Of a DNA stretch of 24,592 nt, positions 21,482 through 24,592 are shown piece after piece. Made by a program: the position numbers and the translations under genes. The stretch is from Spirochaetes bacterium ADurb.Bin110. Its GTDB lineage: Bacteria > Spirochaetota > Spirochaetia > Treponematales > Rectinemataceae. The notes under the pieces were generated by a model. It ran no database searches, had not been told where the DNA came from, and saw only the letters and a program-made list of their open reading frames with translations. How positions within the stretch are numbered: the first letter of the stretch is position 1; each line of letters begins with the position of its first letter. The DNA lies in the NCBI GenBank assembly GCA_002070755.1, contig MWDY01000238.1, positions 1 through 24,592 of the forward strand, read 5' to 3'.

Positions 21482-22909
21482 TCATTCGCGCAATCTCCAC
21501 ACTGTTCCCTCAGGTCTATCTTCAAGCTGAATGCCTTTGGCCATAAGCTCGCTGCGAATTGCATCAGCGGTTGCAAAATCTCGCACCCTTTTTGCCGCTG
21601 CTCTTCTCTCTATCTGACTTTTGATCCATTGAATGGTCTCTGGATCTACTGAAGCTTCTTTTCTCTGAGCCTTGGCAAGATCGAGACCCAGCACTTGATC
21701 TATATCCAAAATGAGCGCAAGAGCATCCTGAGCTGGGACATCATTATCCTTCAGTAAGCTCCACACCTGGGCCATTGCGCGCGGCATTGCTAGGTCATCG
21801 GCTAAAGCTTCGTCGAAGGCGGTGCGATATTGAAGGGCTTTTTCGCCCAGCTCCGATAGAGCTGCTGGCTTCGCAACCTTTTCTTTGAGGGCAAGAACCT
21901 TATCCACTAGGGAAAGCCTTGCAGATTTAGCTTGATCCAGTCCATCCCAGGAGAATGAGAGCTGGCTGCGATAATGCCCACCCAGACAAAAATACCTATA
22001 GTCTAGGGGATCGTAGCCTCTATCGATAAGAGACTCTAGCGTAAGAAAGCTCCCCGAGGATTTAGACATCTTTCCTTTGTCGAAAACAAGGAATTCCGCA
22101 TGCATCCAATAATTGACCCATCTATGGCCCGTCGCGGCTTCAGATTGAGCAATTTCGTTTGTATGATGCACAGCAATATGATCGACCCCACCTGCGTGTA
22201 TATCGAATTGTTCTCCTAAATACTTCATGCTCATGGCTGAGCATTCGATATGCCAGCCTGGATATCCTATTCCCCATGGACTATCCCAGAGCAGCGCCTG
22301 CTTATCGAATTTCGATTTTGTGAACCAAAGAACAAAGTCGAAAGGATTGCGTTTGTTGGGATCTAACTCTACGCGCGCGCCTGCTTTGAGCTGGTCTAGC
22401 TGAAGCCCGGCAAGCTCACCATAGCGGTCGAATTTGGAGACATCGAAATAGAGATTGCCTCCAGCGAAATAGGTATAACCATTTGCTTCGATACGCTTGA
22501 TGAGTTCGATCATATCTTGAATATGATCTGTTGCTTTACAGATGATGTTGGGCCGTCGAATATTTAGTCGTTCCGTGTCTCTAAAAAAAGCATTGGTATA
22601 AAATTGCGCAATTTCAAGCACTGACTGGCCTCTTTCCCTGGCTGACTTAAGCATCTTGTCTTCACCCGTATCATCATCACCAGAGAGATGCCCGACATCA
22701 GTAATATTCATGACATGCTTCACTTCATATCCAAAACGCTTTAGCATTCTGACAAGAGTATCTTCGAAAATATATGTTCTTAGATTTCCTATATGAGCAT
22801 AATTGTAGACTGTGGGTCCGCAGCCATAGAACCCTACACTCCCTTGATGCAGGGGCTCAAAAAGCTGAATGTTCCGACCCATCGTATTGAATATGTAGAC
22901 ATCATGCAT
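21482..22909 (-). CDS. cysS: Cysteinyl-tRNA synthetase
   Basis: CysS charges tRNA-Cys. The 475-residue class Ia enzyme carries the HIGH-type motif HIGN (39-42) and KMSKS (280-284). Zinc ligands are C30 (FYGCGPTVYNY), C223 (GWHIECSAM), H248 and E252 (HHTNEIAQSEA). The C-terminal helical and anticodon-binding parts are complete, ending in a RPEGTVWRLRE tail typical of the family. AAGGAG lies 6 bases before the ATG at 22909. It is divergent from murB and lies upstream of the ECF sigma gene on the same strand. Confidence 0.96.
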   Translation of the reverse strand: MHDVYIFNTMGRNIQLFEPLHQGSVGFYGCGPTVYNYAHIGNLRTYIFEDTLVRMLKRFGYEVKHVMNITDVGHLSGDDDTGEDKMLKSARERGQSVLEIAQFYTNAFFRDTERLNIRRPNIICKATDHIQDMIELIKRIEANGYTYFAGGNLYFDVSKFDRYGELAGLQLDQLKAGARVELDPNKRNPFDFVLWFTKSKFDKQALLWDSPWGIGYPGWHIECSAMSMKYLGEQFDIHAGGVDHIAVHHTNEIAQSEAATGHRWVNYWMHAEFLVFDKGKMSKSSGSFLTLESLIDRGYDPLDYRYFCLGGHYRSQLSFSWDGLDQAKSARLSLVDKVLALKEKVAKPAALSELGEKALQYRTAFDEALADDLAMPRAMAQVWSLLKDNDVPAQDALALILDIDQVLGLDLAKAQRKEASVDPETIQWIKSQIERRAAAKRVRDFATADAIRSELMAKGIQLEDRPEGTVWRLRE

Positions 22910-22975
22910 ATACGCTCCTTTTCGTCAGTCGGACCTTCTTGCTTTTACTACTTTAAGCTAAGATACTGGAATTAC

Positions 22976-23923
22976 ATGAAAAAGCTATGGCAAATCGCTC
23001 AAAAAATCAATACTGACCATTGCTCGATTTCTTTTGACGAGCCTATGAAGGAGCATACCACTTTCAGGATCGGTGGACCTGCAGATCTCTTTATAAGGCC
23101 ACGCTCTATATTAGCTCTTAAAGAGGTATTGGAGCTTCTAAAGGTAGAAAATGTACCTTTTTTTATTCTTGGTGGCGGGGCTAATATCCTTGTGGGAGAC
23201 AGAGGTATTAGAGGTGCAGTTATCGATACGAGTCTGCTCTCTTCGATCACACATTTGAAACAGGAAGGTAAGATCGACCCTATTCTCCTGTATGCCGAGT
23301 GCGGAGCTCGTTTAATCACTCTGTGCGAAGAGGCTCAGGTTTATGGTCTTTCTGGGCTCGAAAATTTCTATGGAATGCCCGGAAGCCTTGGAGGTTCGGT
23401 CTATATGAATGCCCGCTGTTACGAAGATGATATATCTACGCACATCCAAGATCTTACTATTATCGATAATCAAGGAAGATTCAAAATCCTTTCCGCTAGT
23501 GCTCAGACATGGTCCTACAAGCGCTCGCCCTTCATGCGTGGCGGCGAATTAGAATCCTATATCATCTGTGCAGCATCGTTTAGGCTCGTTCCAGATGACC
23601 CTGAGAAAATCGCTGTGCGTATGCGCTTTCGCATGAGAGATCGCATGCAAAAGCGGCACTTCAACTTTCCAAGCGCAGGATCTATGTTCAAAAATAACCA
23701 TGATTTCGGCAAACCAACTGGAAAAGTCCTGGATGAACTTGGTTTGCGAAACTATAGAGTTGGCGATGCAGTTATTTCTCCATGGCATGCAAACATATTC
23801 GTAAATATCGGAGAAGCCAGCGCTCGAGACATGAGGGAACTGATAGAATACGCTCAGAAGGCTGTTTATGATGCTACAGGATTTTACCTCGAGCCAGAGG
23901 TCCTATTTATAGGAGAGTTCTGA
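22976..23923 (+). CDS. murB: UDP-N-acetylenolpyruvoylglucosamine reductase
   Basis: MurB makes UDP-MurNAc, the second committed step of peptidoglycan synthesis, in the cytoplasm, using FAD and NADPH. The 315-residue product is of the shorter type II form. FAD-binding motifs TTFRIGGPADLFI and ILGGGANILVGDRGIRG are clear, as are GLSGLENFYGMPGSLGG, YKRSPFM, FPSAGSMFKN with the proton-donor serine (S236), and the C-terminal LEPEV. ATG 22976 gives a proper family N-terminus; the longer frame to 22793 runs back into cysS on the other strand and is rejected. TTGCTT (22939-22944), 17 bases and GATACT (22962-22967) lie just before the start, so the message may have almost no leader. Only a weak TGGA could act as a ribosome site. 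Confidence 0.94.
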   Translation: MKKLWQIAQKINTDHCSISFDEPMKEHTTFRIGGPADLFIRPRSILALKEVLELLKVENVPFFILGGGANILVGDRGIRGAVIDTSLLSSITHLKQEGKIDPILLYAECGARLITLCEEAQVYGLSGLENFYGMPGSLGGSVYMNARCYEDDISTHIQDLTIIDNQGRFKILSASAQTWSYKRSPFMRGGELESYIICAASFRLVPDDPEKIAVRMRFRMRDRMQKRHFNFPSAGSMFKNNHDFGKPTGKVLDELGLRNYRVGDAVISPWHANIFVNIGEASARDMRELIEYAQKAVYDATGFYLEPEVLFIGEF

Positions 23924-24051
23924 TTAGCTCAATGGATTGTTTTTATGCTCGCTAAGATGTGCAAGGTTTTATTACTGCTACGAACCTTGTATAAGAAGTT
24001 GAAGCAAAATGTATGGAGGAGGGCGATAAAGAGAATGTACGGAGGTAATCC

Positions 24052-24592
24052 ATGCATTCTTTTTCTTTCTGCCCAAATCCTGAGTGTCCAAATCATAAGG
24101 CTGCTCCCCAAGGCCGCTGGTTTGTCAGTCTAGGCTTCTATTCCACCAAATGTTTTGGAGATGTACCTCGTTATCGCTGTAAGAGCTGTGGTCATAGCTT
24201 TTCTTCACAAACATTCAGTTTAGATTACTTTGCCAAGAAAAGGCTCGACTATCGACAAATTGAGCGTCTTGTGTCTTCAAGCATGAGCCAGCGCGCACTC
24301 TCCAGACACTTCAAGGTCTCTTTGGGAACTATCAATAATCGCATCATGAGACTTAGCCACCAAACTCTTGCCATGCATTCTCTCTTACGTCCTCGTGCCT
24401 CTCACAGAGAGCCTGTCTGTATTGATGGCTTTGTCAGTTTTGATCGCTCTCAGTACTTCCCAAATAATATTACCATATCCCTTACTAGCCATAGCCAGTT
24501 CATTCTAAGTCTCAGCCATGCCACATTACGCCGCTCAGGCCGCTGCACCGACAGCCAAAAGCGTAGAAAAACCATACTCTATCGCTCAGTCA
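24052..24592 (+). CDS. Zinc-ribbon / helix-turn-helix transposase-like protein (3' end beyond window)
   Basis: An open frame from ATG 24052 runs to the window edge (180 codons visible). GGAGGT stands 5 bases before the ATG. The N-terminus has a zinc ribbon, CPNPECPNH (C7, C12) paired with YRCKSCGHSF (C43, C46). A helix-turn-helix region follows (about 66-97: YRQIERLVSSSMSQRALSRH and KVSLGTINNRI). Next come VCIDGFVSF with D125, a possible first acid of a DDE-type core, and a basic stretch (TDSQKRRKTILYRS). This order resembles IS-type transposases. With the C-terminus missing and no terminal inverted repeat visible in 23924-24051, the family cannot be named. A DNA-binding regulator is the alternative. 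Confidence 0.6.
   Translation, partial: MHSFSFCPNPECPNHKAAPQGRWFVSLGFYSTKCFGDVPRYRCKSCGHSFSSQTFSLDYFAKKRLDYRQIERLVSSSMSQRALSRHFKVSLGTINNRIMRLSHQTLAMHSLLRPRASHREPVCIDGFVSFDRSQYFPNNITISLTSHSQFILSLSHATLRRSGRCTDSQKRRKTILYRSV

Noticed and set aside
22793..22975. N-terminal extension of murB to 22793
   Set aside because: It is antisense to cysS, the residues do not resemble MurB, and MKKLWQIAQK at 22976 gives the normal length.
23962..23989. CAAGGTT/AACCTTG hairpin as murB terminator
   Set aside because: The loop is 14 bases and no T-run follows. It may still be part of an element end, but this cannot be shown.

Overview
The window is a gene-dense stretch of a bacterial chromosome of moderate GC content, with frequent Shine-Dalgarno sequences. 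The gene content, a relaxed lipobox (F-F-A-C) and the general protein style suggest a spirochaete of the Treponema/Rectinema type. That placement is an inference from family resemblance and has not been tested. There are no rRNA or tRNA genes, no CRISPR array and no prophage. A possible transposase gene runs off the right edge.

Left part (1-7481, + strand). After the tail of a LiaF-like envelope protein comes a complete-looking histidine operon: leader peptide, hisG, hisC, hisB, hisH, hisF, a hisA-hisI-hisE triple fusion, and hisD. Most of the genes after hisB overlap their neighbours by 4 to 25 bases. Only a histidinol-phosphate phosphatase is missing. In front of hisG lies what looks like a translation-coupled transcription attenuator. 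It consists of a 28-codon leader ORF with four consecutive His codons, followed by two near-identical terminator hairpins. Six arms alternate in pairing (1:2, 3:4, 5:6 against 2:3, 4:5), so one stalled ribosome could disarm both terminators in turn. This is the most interesting regulatory element in the window. The HisA-HisI-HisE fusion, which joins steps 2, 3 and 4 of the pathway in one chain, is the second.

Middle part (7508-14852). An M32 metallocarboxypeptidase (-) diverges from recG (+). recG meets an unrecognised 172-residue basic protein (-) tail to tail with overlapping stop codons. Next, on the - strand, come a two-domain methyltransferase, elongation factor P and its lysine ligase EpmA, which suggests EF-P is beta-lysylated in this organism.

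Right part (14978-24592). On the - strand lie a small lipoprotein with a consensus sigma-70 promoter, a QueG-like iron-sulfur protein, glyA, and an ECF sigma / zinc anti-sigma / secreted protein / TIG-plus-transglutaminase-like operon downstream of cysS. The transglutaminase-like protein has Met where the catalytic Cys should be. murB diverges from cysS. A zinc-ribbon plus helix-turn-helix transposase-like gene is cut by the window end.

Several transcripts (his leader, recG, the 172-residue gene, epmA, perhaps murB) have a -10-like box only 7-8 bases before the start codon and little or no Shine-Dalgarno sequence. This suggests leaderless mRNAs alongside ordinary SD-led genes.
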